From contig DATMAN010000043.1 of assembly GCA_035560005.1 (NCBI GenBank), forward strand, positions 1-64,000: a stretch of DNA of 64,000 nt. The letters run 5' to 3'. The stretch's first letter is position 1, and every line of letters begins with the position of its first letter. The DNA is from Burkholderiales bacterium. Lineage in GTDB: Bacteria; Pseudomonadota; Gammaproteobacteria; Burkholderiales; Eutrophovitaceae. Both the position numbers and the translations under genes were made by a program. Of this stretch, positions 55,337 to 63,829 are shown piece after piece. A model generated the notes under the pieces. That model saw only the letters and a list, made by a program, of their open reading frames with translations. It was not told where the DNA came from and made no database searches.

Positions 55337-56119
55337 ATGGTCAATGGAAAGGCAGTCGTAGTCACCGGTTCCACGAGCGGCATCGGCCTGGGTATCGCAA
55401 GAGCGTTCGCCGCGCAGGGTGCGCGCGTGTTATTGAACGGTTTCGGCGACGCCGCGCAGATTGAACGCATGCGCGCCGGCATCGCCTCGGAATTCGGCGT
55501 CAAGGTAGCTTTCTCGCCCGCCGACATGTCGCGCCCGCAAGAAGTCGTGGCCATGATCGAGCAGGCCGGCAGGGAGCTTGGCGCGGTCGACGTCCTGGTG
55601 AACAACGCGGGCGTCCAGCACGTCGCACCGGTGGATGAGTTCCCGGTCGAGAAGTGGAACGAGATCCTCGCCATCAATCTGTCCGCCGCCTTCCACGCGA
55701 TTCGCGCCGCGTTGCCCGGAATGAAGACGAGGCGATGGGGTCGCATCATCAACATCGCGTCGGCGCACGGGCTGGTGGCCTCTCCCTTCAAGTCGGCCTA
55801 TATCGCGGCCAAGCACGGCCTGGTCGGCTTGACGAAGACCGTGGCGCTGGAGACCGCGGGCAAAGGCATTACCTGCAACGCCATCTGCCCGGGCTACGTG
55901 CTCACGCCGCTGGTCGAGAAGCAGATCGACGACAACGCGCGCGTACACGGGATCGCGCGCGAGGACGTGATCAGGAAGGTCATCCTGGAACGCCAGCCTT
56001 CGAAGGAGTTCGTCAAGATCGAGGAAGTCGCGGCGCTTGCCGTGTTCCTGGCCGGAGAAGCCGCCGCTTCGATTACCGGGGCTGCGCTGCCGATCGACGG
56101 CGGCTGGGTCGCTCAGTAG
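55337..56119 (+). CDS. bdhA: D-3-Hydroxybutyrate dehydrogenase
   Basis: This 260-residue SDR enzyme starts at ATG 55337 and has VTGSTSGIGLGIA (NAD site), NNAGVQHVAPVDEFP, the SAH...YIAAKHG active site and the family-specific TCNAICPGYVLTPLVEKQI and ERQPSKEFV. These match bacterial 3-hydroxybutyrate dehydrogenase of polyhydroxybutyrate turnover. A frame extension to 55262 has no ribosome site and no similarity. Neighbours do not add to the role. Confidence 0.9.
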   Translation: MVNGKAVVVTGSTSGIGLGIARAFAAQGARVLLNGFGDAAQIERMRAGIASEFGVKVAFSPADMSRPQEVVAMIEQAGRELGAVDVLVNNAGVQHVAPVDEFPVEKWNEILAINLSAAFHAIRAALPGMKTRRWGRIINIASAHGLVASPFKSAYIAAKHGLVGLTKTVALETAGKGITCNAICPGYVLTPLVEKQIDDNARVHGIAREDVIRKVILERQPSKEFVKIEEVAALAVFLAGEAAASITGAALPIDGGWVAQ

Positions 56120-56307
56120 AAGAGACAGCCTGATCGGCCGCTTCAAGCGCTCGCAACGTGCCTTTGCAGGGCGCCTGAGGCTTTGCCGTGGTCGGCCCGC
56201 TTCTCCACAAAGCTGTTTTCCTCTGATTTCCTCGGCGTTCCCCCCGCGTCCTCGGCGAGCGTTCAAGTCGGCCGTTCAGGCGGACAAGGGAGTAATATGC
56301 GCGCCAA

Positions 56308-56724
56308 ATGCCGAACCTGCTCCAGCCGCAAATCGACGGCCCGCTCAAGGTCCAGGGCGAGATCGAGATCCTGGCCGCGGACGGCACGCTCCTGCGGAAA
56401 ACCGCCGAGGCGTGGCTGTGCCGCTGCGGCGGTTCGTCCAGCAAGCCCTTCTGCGACGGCACGCACGCCAAGGCCGGTTTTCGCGAGGCCGCGCGGGTGG
56501 GATCCTATCAGCCCAAGACTCTGGAGCCCGTTGCGCCGGGAACGGGATTGCGCATCAGCCTGAGAACCAACGGTCCGCTACGCTGCGTGGGCGAGATGCG
56601 CATCGAGGGTGCCGACAATTCCACATGGAGCGGCACCCAGGCCTCGCTGTGCCGTTGCGGAGGTTCGAAGAACAAGCCGTTCTGCGACGGTACTCATCGG
56701 AATATCGGGTTCGAGGCGGCTTGA
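56308..56724 (+). CDS. Double CDGSH iron-sulfur protein
   Basis: The 138-residue protein has two CDGSH-type [2Fe-2S] sites, CRCGGSSSKPFCDGTH (about 38-53) and CRCGGSKNKPFCDGTH (about 115-130), each with the three-Cys-one-His ligand set. The region between is a small beta domain (GPLKVQGEIEIL, repeated as GPLRCVGEMRIE). Such tandem mitoNEET-like proteins are cytosolic and thought to transfer or sense Fe-S clusters and redox state. It stands alone, 57 bp before a DoxX gene. Confidence 0.9.
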   Translation: MPNLLQPQIDGPLKVQGEIEILAADGTLLRKTAEAWLCRCGGSSSKPFCDGTHAKAGFREAARVGSYQPKTLEPVAPGTGLRISLRTNGPLRCVGEMRIEGADNSTWSGTQASLCRCGGSKNKPFCDGTHRNIGFEAA

Positions 56725-56781
56725 CCGCGTCGAAGTGCAGTACGCAACGCCAACCGTCAACGCAACCAAGAGGAGGCATCG

Positions 56782-57180
56782 ATGGAAATGGTGAAGCAAT
56801 ACGGACCGCCGATCGGCCGGATCCTGCTGGCGCTGATCTTCATCATCTCGGGTGTGGGCAAGATCACGGGCTTCGAAGGTACGGTCGGATACATGCAGGC
56901 CTACAATGTTCCGGCGACCCAGGTGCTTCTGGTGATCGCGATCATCGTCGAGTTGGGCGGCGGCATTCTGGTCGCGATCGGCTGGCAGACGCGCTGGGCG
57001 TCGGCGGCGCTCGCCGTGTTCGTCATCATCGTCACGCCGATCTTCCATGCGTTCTGGGCCGTGCCCGAAGACCAGGCGATGATGCAGCAGATTCAGTTCC
57101 TCAAGAACGTCTCGATCCTGGGCGGGCTGCTCTATGTGATGGCCCACGGCCCGGGCAAGTGGGCCGCCGAGAAAGGTTGA
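56782..57180 (+). CDS. DoxX-family membrane protein
   Basis: The 132-residue protein has four hydrophobic helices and the DoxX pattern RILLALIFIISGVGKITGF, then ELGGGILVAIGWQTRWASAALAVFVIIVTPIFHAFW. DoxX-family members are linked to quinone or redox functions. An AGAGGAGG ribosome site precedes the ATG. A strong terminator follows at 57199. Specific role unknown. Confidence 0.88.
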   Translation: MEMVKQYGPPIGRILLALIFIISGVGKITGFEGTVGYMQAYNVPATQVLLVIAIIVELGGGILVAIGWQTRWASAALAVFVIIVTPIFHAFWAVPEDQAMMQQIQFLKNVSILGGLLYVMAHGPGKWAAEKG

Positions 57181-57198
57181 CCGGAGACTTGCCTGTCG

Positions 57199-57225
57199 AA
57201 GCGCGGCGACCGCCGCGCTTTTTTT
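57199..57225 (+). terminator. Intrinsic terminator after doxX gene
   Basis: AAGCGCGGC pairs with GCCGCGCTT around a four-base loop and runs into seven T (57219-57225). A very strong terminator in the plus direction; it lies between convergent genes and may serve the minus strand less well. Confidence 0.9.
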
Positions 57226-57231
57226 GCGACT

Positions 57232-57945
57232 TCAACGCCTGCGCCAGACCTCGGACTCGCCGTCCGCGCCGATCAGCACGAGCGCGTCGTCTCTCACCTG
57301 ATATCTGCCCAGCGCGGTCCATTCGCGACCACCATTAGGGCGAATCCGTAGCGCTCCCGCCGCGGTGCTCCACTGCCCGCGGCGCGCCACGCTCATCGAG
57401 CCTTCATTGGTGATATGGGCCTTCTCCGCGAACGACCCGTCGGCGTGCAGTTCCAGGACGGCGCTTGCGTGCAGAACCATGTCGCCCGCGTGGTGCAGGC
57501 GGCTGCCTTGCCAGACCCCGATCAACCGCGGATCGCGCTGCGCCACCGTGGCATCGAGTGCAGCATCCGGCAGGGAGGGCGCCGCCGCGGCCCTCGACAA
57601 CCGGACTTGCGTGCGCAATGTCTGGCCGGACACGGGCGCCATTTCTTCCAGGGTGAGGATGAGCCCGCCGTCGATCGGCCGCAGTTCGAACGTCGCCACA
57701 CCGAGCGGGCTGGATGCGCCGCCGGTCACGCCGCCCGCCGTGCCTTTGCCCTTGAGCAAGACGGTGTAGCCGCCTTCGACGGTGAGACGCCCGGTGACCT
57801 CCGTGGCGGAATCATGCAGCAGCACGGTGACGGGTTTGTCGCCAACGGTTCCGCGATACGTGCCGGATACGCTCTCCGCGGCCGGGCACGCGGCCGGCGC
57901 GCCGAGCGCCAGCCCCGTCCCGAGCGCGATGAGGATCCGCTTCAC
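57232..57945 (-). CDS. Secreted protein of unknown function coupled to the FAD dehydrogenase
   Basis: GTG 57945 overlaps the stop of the FAD-dehydrogenase gene (GTGA, 57942-57945), so translation is coupled. The 237-residue protein has a signal peptide (about 1-23: ILIALGTGLALGAPAACPAAE). A beta-rich domain (SVSGTYRGTVGDKPVTVLLHD) is followed by a second, lipocalin- or META-like domain (LIGVWQGSRLHHAGDMVLHASAVLELHADGSFAE). Family not recognised. Link to 2-hydroxyacid oxidation is by position only. Confidence 0.65.
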   Translation of the reverse strand: MKRILIALGTGLALGAPAACPAAESVSGTYRGTVGDKPVTVLLHDSATEVTGRLTVEGGYTVLLKGKGTAGGVTGGASSPLGVATFELRPIDGGLILTLEEMAPVSGQTLRTQVRLSRAAAAPSLPDAALDATVAQRDPRLIGVWQGSRLHHAGDMVLHASAVLELHADGSFAEKAHITNEGSMSVARRGQWSTAAGALRIRPNGGREWTALGRYQVRDDALVLIGADGESEVWRRR

Positions 57946-59327
57946 AACGTGAAGATCTTCCCCGGGTTGAGGATGTTGTCCGGGTCCAGCGCCTTCTTGA
58001 TCTGGCGCATGACGGCGACCGCTTCGCCGTGCTCGGCGATCAGGAATTTCATCTTGCCCAGTCCGATGCCATGCTCGCCGGTGCAGGTGCCATCCATCGC
58101 CAAGGCGCGCATCACCAGCCGTTCGTTCAGTCGCTCGGCCTCGGCGATCTCCGCGGGGTTGTTGCGGTCGATCAGGAAGCCGAGGTGGAAATTGCCGTCG
58201 CCGACGTGACCGACCAGCGGCGCTGTGAGGAAACTCTGCTTCAGGTCCTTTTTGGTCTCGAGGATGCACTCCGCGAGCCGCGAGATGGGCACGCACACGT
58301 CGGTCGCCCAGATCTCGCAGCCCGGGCGCAGCGCCTTGTTGGCGTAGGTGACATCATGGCGCGCGGTCCACAGTTTGCTGCGCTCCTCCGGCTTGACGGC
58401 CCACTTGAACTCGGCCCCGCCGTTCTCGCTGGCGATCGCCTGTACCATCTGCGCCTGCTCCTTCACGCCGGCTTCGGTGCCGTGGAATTCCAGGAACAGC
58501 GTGTCCTTGACCGGATAGCTGAGCCTCGAGAACCTGTTCACCGAGTCCATCTGCACGTCGTCCAGCAGCTCGATGCGCGCCACCGGGATGCCGAGCTGGA
58601 TGGTCTGGATCACGGTGTCGACGGCGCCTTTGATGCTGTCGAAGGAGCACACCGCTGCGGCCATCGCTTCCGGGATGCCGTACAGGCGCAGCGTGACCTC
58701 GGTGATGATGCCCAGCGTACCCTCCGAACCGACGAAGAGCCGGGTGAGGTCGTAGCCCGCCGCCGACTTGCGCGCGCGGCGCGAAGTGCGAATGACGCGC
58801 CCGTCGGCCAGCACCACTGTGAGTCCCAGCACATTCTCACGCATGGTGCCGTAACGCACGGCGTTGGTCCCGGAGGCGCGTGTGGCGGCCATGCCGCCCA
58901 GGGAGGCATCGGCGCCCGGATCGATCGGAAAGAACAATCCCTGGTCGCGAATGTAGTCGTTCAACTGCTTGCGGGTCACGCGCGCCTGCACCGTGGCATC
59001 CAGGTCCTCCGCGCTCACGCGCAGGATGCGGTTCATGTTCATCAGGTCCAGCACTACGCCACCCTGGTGGGGAATGACGTTGCCCTCGAGCGAGGTCCCG
59101 GTTCCGTAGGCAATCACCGGCGTCCGGTGACGCGCACAGAGCTGCACGACCTGTGCGACCTCCTCGGTCGTGTCGGGAAACACGACGGCGTCGGGCCGGT
59201 GCGGGTGATGCCAGGATTCGTCCTTGCTGTGGTGGTCGCGGATTCCGGGACTGGTGGACAGGCGATCGCCGAACAGGGCCTTCAGCGCCTCGATCGCTGA
59301 CTGCACGTGGGTGGCGGCAAGGGTCAT
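57942..59327 (-). CDS. FAD-linked 2-hydroxyacid dehydrogenase (D-lactate dehydrogenase/GlcD-like)
   Basis: The 461-residue flavoprotein has the PCMH FAD-binding half (TPVIAYGTGTSLEGNVIPHQGGVVLDL, GADASLGGMAATRASGTNAVRYGTM, seen in parts) and the C-terminal half with LVGHVGDGNFH and GTCTGEHGIGLGK. These are signatures of the D-lactate/glycolate dehydrogenase family of vanillyl-alcohol-oxidase type. It oxidises a D-2-hydroxyacid and passes electrons to cytochrome c or quinone. Relatives act on D-lactate, glycolate or D-mandelate. It lies 289 bp from the mandelate-racemase-like gene on the same strand. Confidence 0.87.
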   Translation of the reverse strand: MTLAATHVQSAIEALKALFGDRLSTSPGIRDHHSKDESWHHPHRPDAVVFPDTTEEVAQVVQLCARHRTPVIAYGTGTSLEGNVIPHQGGVVLDLMNMNRILRVSAEDLDATVQARVTRKQLNDYIRDQGLFFPIDPGADASLGGMAATRASGTNAVRYGTMRENVLGLTVVLADGRVIRTSRRARKSAAGYDLTRLFVGSEGTLGIITEVTLRLYGIPEAMAAAVCSFDSIKGAVDTVIQTIQLGIPVARIELLDDVQMDSVNRFSRLSYPVKDTLFLEFHGTEAGVKEQAQMVQAIASENGGAEFKWAVKPEERSKLWTARHDVTYANKALRPGCEIWATDVCVPISRLAECILETKKDLKQSFLTAPLVGHVGDGNFHLGFLIDRNNPAEIAEAERLNERLVMRALAMDGTCTGEHGIGLGKMKFLIAEHGEAVAVMRQIKKALDPDNILNPGKIFTL

Positions 59328-59616
59328 GTCGGGCCTCGTGATGATGCGCGGCGACGCCGGGGCGTCGAGCGGGGTGATTCGAAGGAAGACATCTTAGCGG
59401 AAACGGTAGTCCTGGCGCCCTCCCGGCCACCGGTAGCGACGGCAACGCCCATCCGCCAAGTTTCGAATCGATCTGGCCCGCAGCCTGCCGACATTCGGGT
59501 CAAGCAAACCGCCGTTTACAGCAAAATCACCAGGGGCATCTGGAGATACGGGTCGGAATGCATCGCGGTTCTCGGCCCGTGCCGGTTCGTTACCGGGTTC
59601 CTGCAGGCAGTCGGAC
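59328..59616. other. Intergenic region without gene
   Basis: These 289 bp between the racemase-like gene and the FAD dehydrogenase contain no gene, RNA or terminator that I can recognise. A promoter for the FAD dehydrogenase should lie near its left part on the minus strand but no clear consensus was found. Confidence 0.5.
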
Positions 59617-60705
59617 TCACGGTGCTGCATACTTCTTCACCGCCTGCTCGTCCCACACCACGCCGCTGCCCGGCCGATCGGGGATGAGTACGTGACCGTT
59701 CTTCACTTGGAACGGTTCGGCGAGAAGCGCGTTGGCCCAGTCCATGTATTCGAGCCAGTGGCAGGTCGGCGTGACGGCGAGCAGGTGCGCGCTGTATTCC
59801 GGGAACAGATGGCTGGACATGTCCAGTCCGTGCGCCTGCGCCAGCGCTGCGGCGCGCAGCCAACCGCTCACTCCGCCGATGCGCTGGACGTCGGGCATGT
59901 AGAACTCCGCGGCCTTGGCCTCGATCGCTTTCTGCATCTCGAAAGTGTTGGGCAGGTTCTCGCCGATCTGGATGGGCGTCTTGACTTCCGAGGCGATGCG
60001 AGCGCAGCCTGCATAATCGTCCTGCCGCACGGGCTCCTCGATCCAGTACAGGCCCTCGTCGTCGAGCGCACGACCGCGGCGGATCGCTTCGTTGACGGTG
60101 AGGCGCTGGTTGAAGTCGGTCATCAGCGCGACTTCGTCGCCGATGCGCCGCTTGACGTTGCGCACGGCGGCGAGATCCTGCTTGAAATCGTCGCGCCCGA
60201 TGCGCAGTTTCACCGCGCCGAAGCCGCCTTCGGCCAGCAGTTGCTCAGCCTCGTCGGCGAGCAGTGCGGGATCCTTGATCCACAGCCCGCAACTGTTATA
60301 AGCGCGTACCGGGCGGATTTCCCCGCCCAGGAGGACGACCAGCGGCACGCCTTGCGCCTGGGCGAGCGCGTCCCATGCCACCATGTCGATGCCCGACAGC
60401 GCCAGCCCCACGGTGCCGTCGGTGCCGAACAGCGTGAGCCGCGCGCGCAGCTTGGCGTCGAGCGCGACCGGCGCCACCGCGTCGCCCTTGATCAGTCCGG
60501 CCAAGCCCTCCAGCGTCGATACCAGCGGCTTGAGCAGGTAGTCGTGGAAGGCGAAGAGATACGCACGCCCGGTGATGCCTTCCGCGGTCTCCAGGTCGAC
60601 GAGCGCCAGCGGCGCAGTGGGGATCTCGCCGCTTGCCGAGCGCAGCGGGCGCTTGAGCGGCGCCATCACCGGTCTTACCCGGATGTTCCTGATCGTCAGC
60701 TTCAC
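59617..60705 (-). CDS. Mandelate-racemase-like enolase superfamily enzyme with Arg at the Lys166 position
   Basis: GTG 60705 follows GAGGAG by six bases and gives 362 residues. The sequence aligns through the barrel with Pseudomonas mandelate racemase at a constant offset of two. Asp197, Glu223 and Glu249 (metal ligands), Asn199, Asp272 and His299 (general base dyad), Glu319 and Lys166 (Lys164 in the racemase) are all kept. The S-specific base Lys166 of the racemase is Arg168 here (AVKLRIG). The enzyme thus keeps the R-specific His-Asp base but not the Lys base. Racemisation should be impaired, and another 2-hydroxyacid reaction is likely. Confidence 0.85.
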   Translation of the reverse strand: MKLTIRNIRVRPVMAPLKRPLRSASGEIPTAPLALVDLETAEGITGRAYLFAFHDYLLKPLVSTLEGLAGLIKGDAVAPVALDAKLRARLTLFGTDGTVGLALSGIDMVAWDALAQAQGVPLVVLLGGEIRPVRAYNSCGLWIKDPALLADEAEQLLAEGGFGAVKLRIGRDDFKQDLAAVRNVKRRIGDEVALMTDFNQRLTVNEAIRRGRALDDEGLYWIEEPVRQDDYAGCARIASEVKTPIQIGENLPNTFEMQKAIEAKAAEFYMPDVQRIGGVSGWLRAAALAQAHGLDMSSHLFPEYSAHLLAVTPTCHWLEYMDWANALLAEPFQVKNGHVLIPDRPGSGVVWDEQAVKKYAAP

Positions 60706-60733
60706 TTGTAGCTCCTCGAGAGAATCGTTTGAA

Positions 60734-61669
60734 TCAGATCTGCGCCAGCGGATGACGACCGTCGGCGTGCAGCTTGAGCGCGGCATGGACGAACTGGTTG
60801 GCCGGCGTCGGAGTTCCGAGCTCCGCGCCGAGTTTCGCCACGGTGCCGGAGAGCCACGGCAGCTCCAGGCGGTTGCCGCGCCGCAGGTCTCCGCACATGG
60901 AGGCCACCATTCCCGGCGGGTAGGAATCGATCTTCGAGAGCTGGTCCTCCACGATGTTGACGGGAAAACGGATGCCCTTGGCCTGTCCGACCGCTACCAC
61001 TTCCTTCATCACCTGGATGAGCAGCGCGCGCGTGTCCGGGTCTTCCCGGATCGGCCCGATCGGCAAGCGCATGAGCGTGGTTACGGCCGACATCGTCACC
61101 AGCCGCACGAATTTTTCCCAGATCGCCAACTGGATGTCCGGGACGATATCGGCGCTGATATTCGCTTTCCGGCACGCCGCCAGCAACGCTTCGGCCCGTG
61201 CCGAGCGCCTGCCGTCCAGCTCGCCGAAAAACAGATTGGCCATGTAGCCGTTGTGGCGGATCACGCCCGGCTCCTCGATGAGCGCGGCGATGTTGGCCAC
61301 TCCGCCCATCACGTGCTCCCGGCCCACCACCGGAATCAGCGTGTCGACGGCGACTACGCCGTTCTGGAACGACACCACCGCGGTCTCCGGGCCGAGCAGC
61401 GCCTTGGCCGAGCGTGCCGCCTCCCCGGTGGACCAGAGCTTGACGGCGATCATCACGACGTCCACGGGGCCGATCGAGGAGGGATCGTCGGTGCAGCGCA
61501 CGTCCTTAAGATGCAGGTCGCCGAGCGCGGAGAGCACCTTCAAGCCGCGTTGCTTCATCGCCATCAGGTGCGGCCCGCGCGCGACGAAGGTGACTTCCGT
61601 ACCGGCGGCGGCGAGACGGCCGCCGAAATACCCGCCGACGCCACCGCTGCCGATCACCGCGATTCTCAT
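60734..61669 (-). CDS. Ketopantoate-reductase-family (ApbA/PanE) enzyme
   Basis: The 311-residue protein has an N-terminal NADP(H)-binding motif (VIGSGGVGGYFGGRLAAAG), the conserved Asn in SFQNGVVAVD, the catalytic Lys region in AIWEKFVRLV and a C-terminal helical domain. The family includes ketopantoate reductase (pantothenate synthesis) and also D-mandelate and other D-2-hydroxyacid dehydrogenases. With a mandelate-racemase-like gene 28 bp downstream and an FAD-linked hydroxyacid dehydrogenase beyond, a 2-ketoacid substrate other than ketopantoate is possible. Sequence alone cannot decide. Confidence 0.82.
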   Translation of the reverse strand: MRIAVIGSGGVGGYFGGRLAAAGTEVTFVARGPHLMAMKQRGLKVLSALGDLHLKDVRCTDDPSSIGPVDVVMIAVKLWSTGEAARSAKALLGPETAVVSFQNGVVAVDTLIPVVGREHVMGGVANIAALIEEPGVIRHNGYMANLFFGELDGRRSARAEALLAACRKANISADIVPDIQLAIWEKFVRLVTMSAVTTLMRLPIGPIREDPDTRALLIQVMKEVVAVGQAKGIRFPVNIVEDQLSKIDSYPPGMVASMCGDLRRGNRLELPWLSGTVAKLGAELGTPTPANQFVHAALKLHADGRHPLAQI

Positions 61670-61764
61670 TGCGTTGCGCTCCGTTCGTGAAACCGAGGCG
61701 CAATTCTACCCGCCCGCAGCGGCGGGCCGGTCTTCGCACCGCTCGGACGGATCCGGTCGGTCGC

Positions 61765-62253
61765 TCAGCGAACGCGGCGCGCGCCCTCCCGCGCGTGAGC
61801 GGCTGGACTGTGGTTCGGTCGCGAGCAATCGGCGCACAGTCCGCGCACCGACAGCTCCATCTGCCTGGCCCGGTATCCAGGCGGAAGCCTCGGGCGCCGC
61901 TGCGGCGCGGCGCCCGGCAGGACGATCGTCTGGCTGCAGCACGTGCAAGTGAAATGCGCGCTGCTGGCGGCAGTGCGTCCTTCCGTGAGCGCGATGAAGC
62001 GCCAGATGCGATCCGATTCGGTAATGCGGCGTGCCAGCCCCACCTGCGTCAGCCAGTCGAGCACCCGATACACCGTGACCCGATCGACCGAGAGGTTCTT
62101 TCCGAGCTGGTCCTCGACTTCGTTGTGCGTGAGCGCGGATCCGGCATTCAGCAGCAGGGTCAGAATCTGCACGCGCGCGGTGGTGACCCTGTGACCGGTC
62201 TTGCGGATGAGCGCTTCTGCAACGGCTGGCGTTGCAGTGCGACCCCTTTTCAT
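61765..62253 (-). CDS. Fur-family regulator, Zur-like
   Basis: From ATG 62253, seven bases after GGGGGAGG, the protein has 162 residues. It shows the winged helix (TTARVQILTLLLNAGSALTHNEVEDQL, seen in parts), the recognition helix VDRVTVYRVLDWLTQVGLARR, and two CxxC pairs (Cys103/Cys106 and Cys140/Cys143) that hold structural zinc. It is a metal-dependent repressor of the Fur/Zur/PerR family; sequence resembles Zur more than Fur but metal choice is not certain. The C-terminal tail (NHSPAAHAREGARRVR) is unlike close members. Confidence 0.82.
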   Translation of the reverse strand: MKRGRTATPAVAEALIRKTGHRVTTARVQILTLLLNAGSALTHNEVEDQLGKNLSVDRVTVYRVLDWLTQVGLARRITESDRIWRFIALTEGRTAASSAHFTCTCCSQTIVLPGAAPQRRPRLPPGYRARQMELSVRGLCADCSRPNHSPAAHAREGARRVR

Positions 62254-62275
62254 GATGTACCTCCCCCCGCCTTGG

Positions 62276-62306
62276 ATTATAGACAGTGGCGCCGGAAAAT
62301 CAGCAA
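62276..62306 (-). promoter_or_regulatory. Predicted promoter of the Fur/Zur gene
   Basis: On the minus strand a perfect TATAAT (62276-62281) stands 23 bp before the gene's ATG. The best -35 is TTGCTG (62301-62306), with a long 19-bp spacer. No clear Fur or Zur box was recognised. Confidence 0.45.
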
Positions 62307-62408
62307 CACCTGTCCGTCCGGCCCGGACCATGACTGCGCGCCGGCGGCATCCGGACACCGGCCTTCGGCGGGCGCAAGTCGTGAAGAAGCTAGAATCCGC
62401 TGGCGCCC

Positions 62409-63635
62409 ATGGCCGAGCACCTGGAACTCCCCCCGATGAACCGATCTGCAACAGCAGTGAATTCTCAACCGCAGCGCCTGCGCCTCGCGGCCCGGATGGC
62501 GGAAATCGAACCATTTCACGTAGTGGTATTGATCACTCGCGCCAAGCGGCTCGAGGCGCAGGGCCGCAGCATCGTCAACATGGTGATCGGTGAGCCCGAC
62601 TTTCCCACCCCTCAGCCGATCGTTGACGCCGGCATCGCAGCATTGCGCGAAAACCAGATCCGCTATACGCCCTCGCTCGGGACTTGGTCTTTGCGCGAGA
62701 CTTTGTCTAATTGGTATCGCGGCCGCTACGGCGTGGACGTGCCTGCAACACGCATCGGCGTGACGAGCGGATCGTCGGGAGCGCTGCTGCTGACCATGGG
62801 CGTGCTGCTCTCGCCCGGTGACGAAGTGCTCATGGCCGATCCCGGCTACCCGTGCAATCGCCACTTCGTGCGGGCCATGGAAGGCCATGCGGTGGGCGTG
62901 CCGGTCGGTCCCGAGACCGGATATCAGCTCACCGCGGAACTGGTCGACCGCTACTGGACTCCCCGCACCGTGGCGGTCATGGTGGCTTCACCCTCGAATC
63001 CCACCGGTACCCTCGTCGAGCTCCCGGAGCTGGCGCGCATCGCGGAAGTCACGCGTCACAGGGGCGGCCGGCTCATCGTCGACGAGATCTATCACGGCCT
63101 GACCTATGGCTGCGAGGCGCAAAGCGTGCTGCAGGTCGCGGACGACGCGTTTGTCATCAACAGTTTTTCGAAGTATTTCTGCATGACCGGCTGGCGTCTG
63201 GGGTGGATGGTGGCGCCGGCGGACTACGTCGATGCCATCGAGAAGCTGGCGCAGAACCTCTACATCTCCAACTCCGACATCGCCCAGCAGGCGGCGATGG
63301 CTGCCTTTGCGCCCGAGACGCTGAAAGTCGTGGAAGGCAACCGCGCCAGATTCCAGGCGCAACGCGACTATCTGCTGCCGGAGCTGCGGCGGCTCGGGTT
63401 CGACATTCCGGTCGAGCCCCGGGGCGCCTTCTACATCTACGCCAATTGCAGCCGGCTCACTTCCGACAGCTACGGTTTCTGTCTCGACGTGCTGGAGAAG
63501 GCGGGGGTGGCGATCGCGCCGGGAATCGACTTCGGCAGCCATCGTGCGAACGAGCACGTGCGCTTTTCCTATCCCAAACCGATTCCTGTGCTCGCCGAAG
63601 GCGTCCGGCGCCTCGGCCAGTATCTCGGCAGATAA
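62409..63635 (+). CDS. Class I/II pyridoxal-phosphate aminotransferase
   Basis: The protein has 408 residues from ATG 62409; an ATG at 62436 is an alternative. It is a fold type I aminotransferase: VIGEPDFPTPQPI, the cofactor-binding SGSSGALLLTMG, ASPSNPTGTL, the IVDEIYHGLTYG Asp and the PLP Lys in NSFSKYFCMTGWRLGWM, with the substrate Arg in VRFSYPKP. Relatives act on aspartate, aromatic amino acids or alanine. No adjacent gene fixes the substrate. It diverges from the Fur/Zur gene. Confidence 0.87.
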   Translation: MAEHLELPPMNRSATAVNSQPQRLRLAARMAEIEPFHVVVLITRAKRLEAQGRSIVNMVIGEPDFPTPQPIVDAGIAALRENQIRYTPSLGTWSLRETLSNWYRGRYGVDVPATRIGVTSGSSGALLLTMGVLLSPGDEVLMADPGYPCNRHFVRAMEGHAVGVPVGPETGYQLTAELVDRYWTPRTVAVMVASPSNPTGTLVELPELARIAEVTRHRGGRLIVDEIYHGLTYGCEAQSVLQVADDAFVINSFSKYFCMTGWRLGWMVAPADYVDAIEKLAQNLYISNSDIAQQAAMAAFAPETLKVVEGNRARFQAQRDYLLPELRRLGFDIPVEPRGAFYIYANCSRLTSDSYGFCLDVLEKAGVAIAPGIDFGSHRANEHVRFSYPKPIPVLAEGVRRLGQYLGR

Positions 63636-63641
63636 GCCCTC

Positions 63642-63817
63642 GACGCGGAGGGCGCAAAGGACGCGGAAGAGAACAGGAAAAGAGAAAACAGCGGACTGGT
63701 GATCGGCGGCCAGACAGCGAAATCGCTTGCGGCAAACCTGCAGCTCATGTCGTCGGTTGCACGATTTCGATCCTTCTCTTGCTTTTCCACTGCGTCCTTC
63801 GCGTCCTGCGCGTTTCC
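63642..63817. repeat. Long imperfect inverted repeat between aminotransferase and hydrolase genes
   Basis: The left arm (about 63642-63686, GACGCGGAGGGCGCAAAGG then ACGCGGAAGAGAACAGGAAA) is the near-complement of the right arm (about 63772-63817). About 85 bp lie between. This belongs to the same class as the element at 26542. It ends only 13 bp before the next gene. Confidence 0.75.
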
Positions 63818-63829
63818 TGGAGAAAACGT

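Noticed and set aside
59617..60705. Annotating the enzyme simply as mandelate racemase.
   Set aside because: The S-specific catalytic Lys is Arg, so the reaction cannot be assumed.
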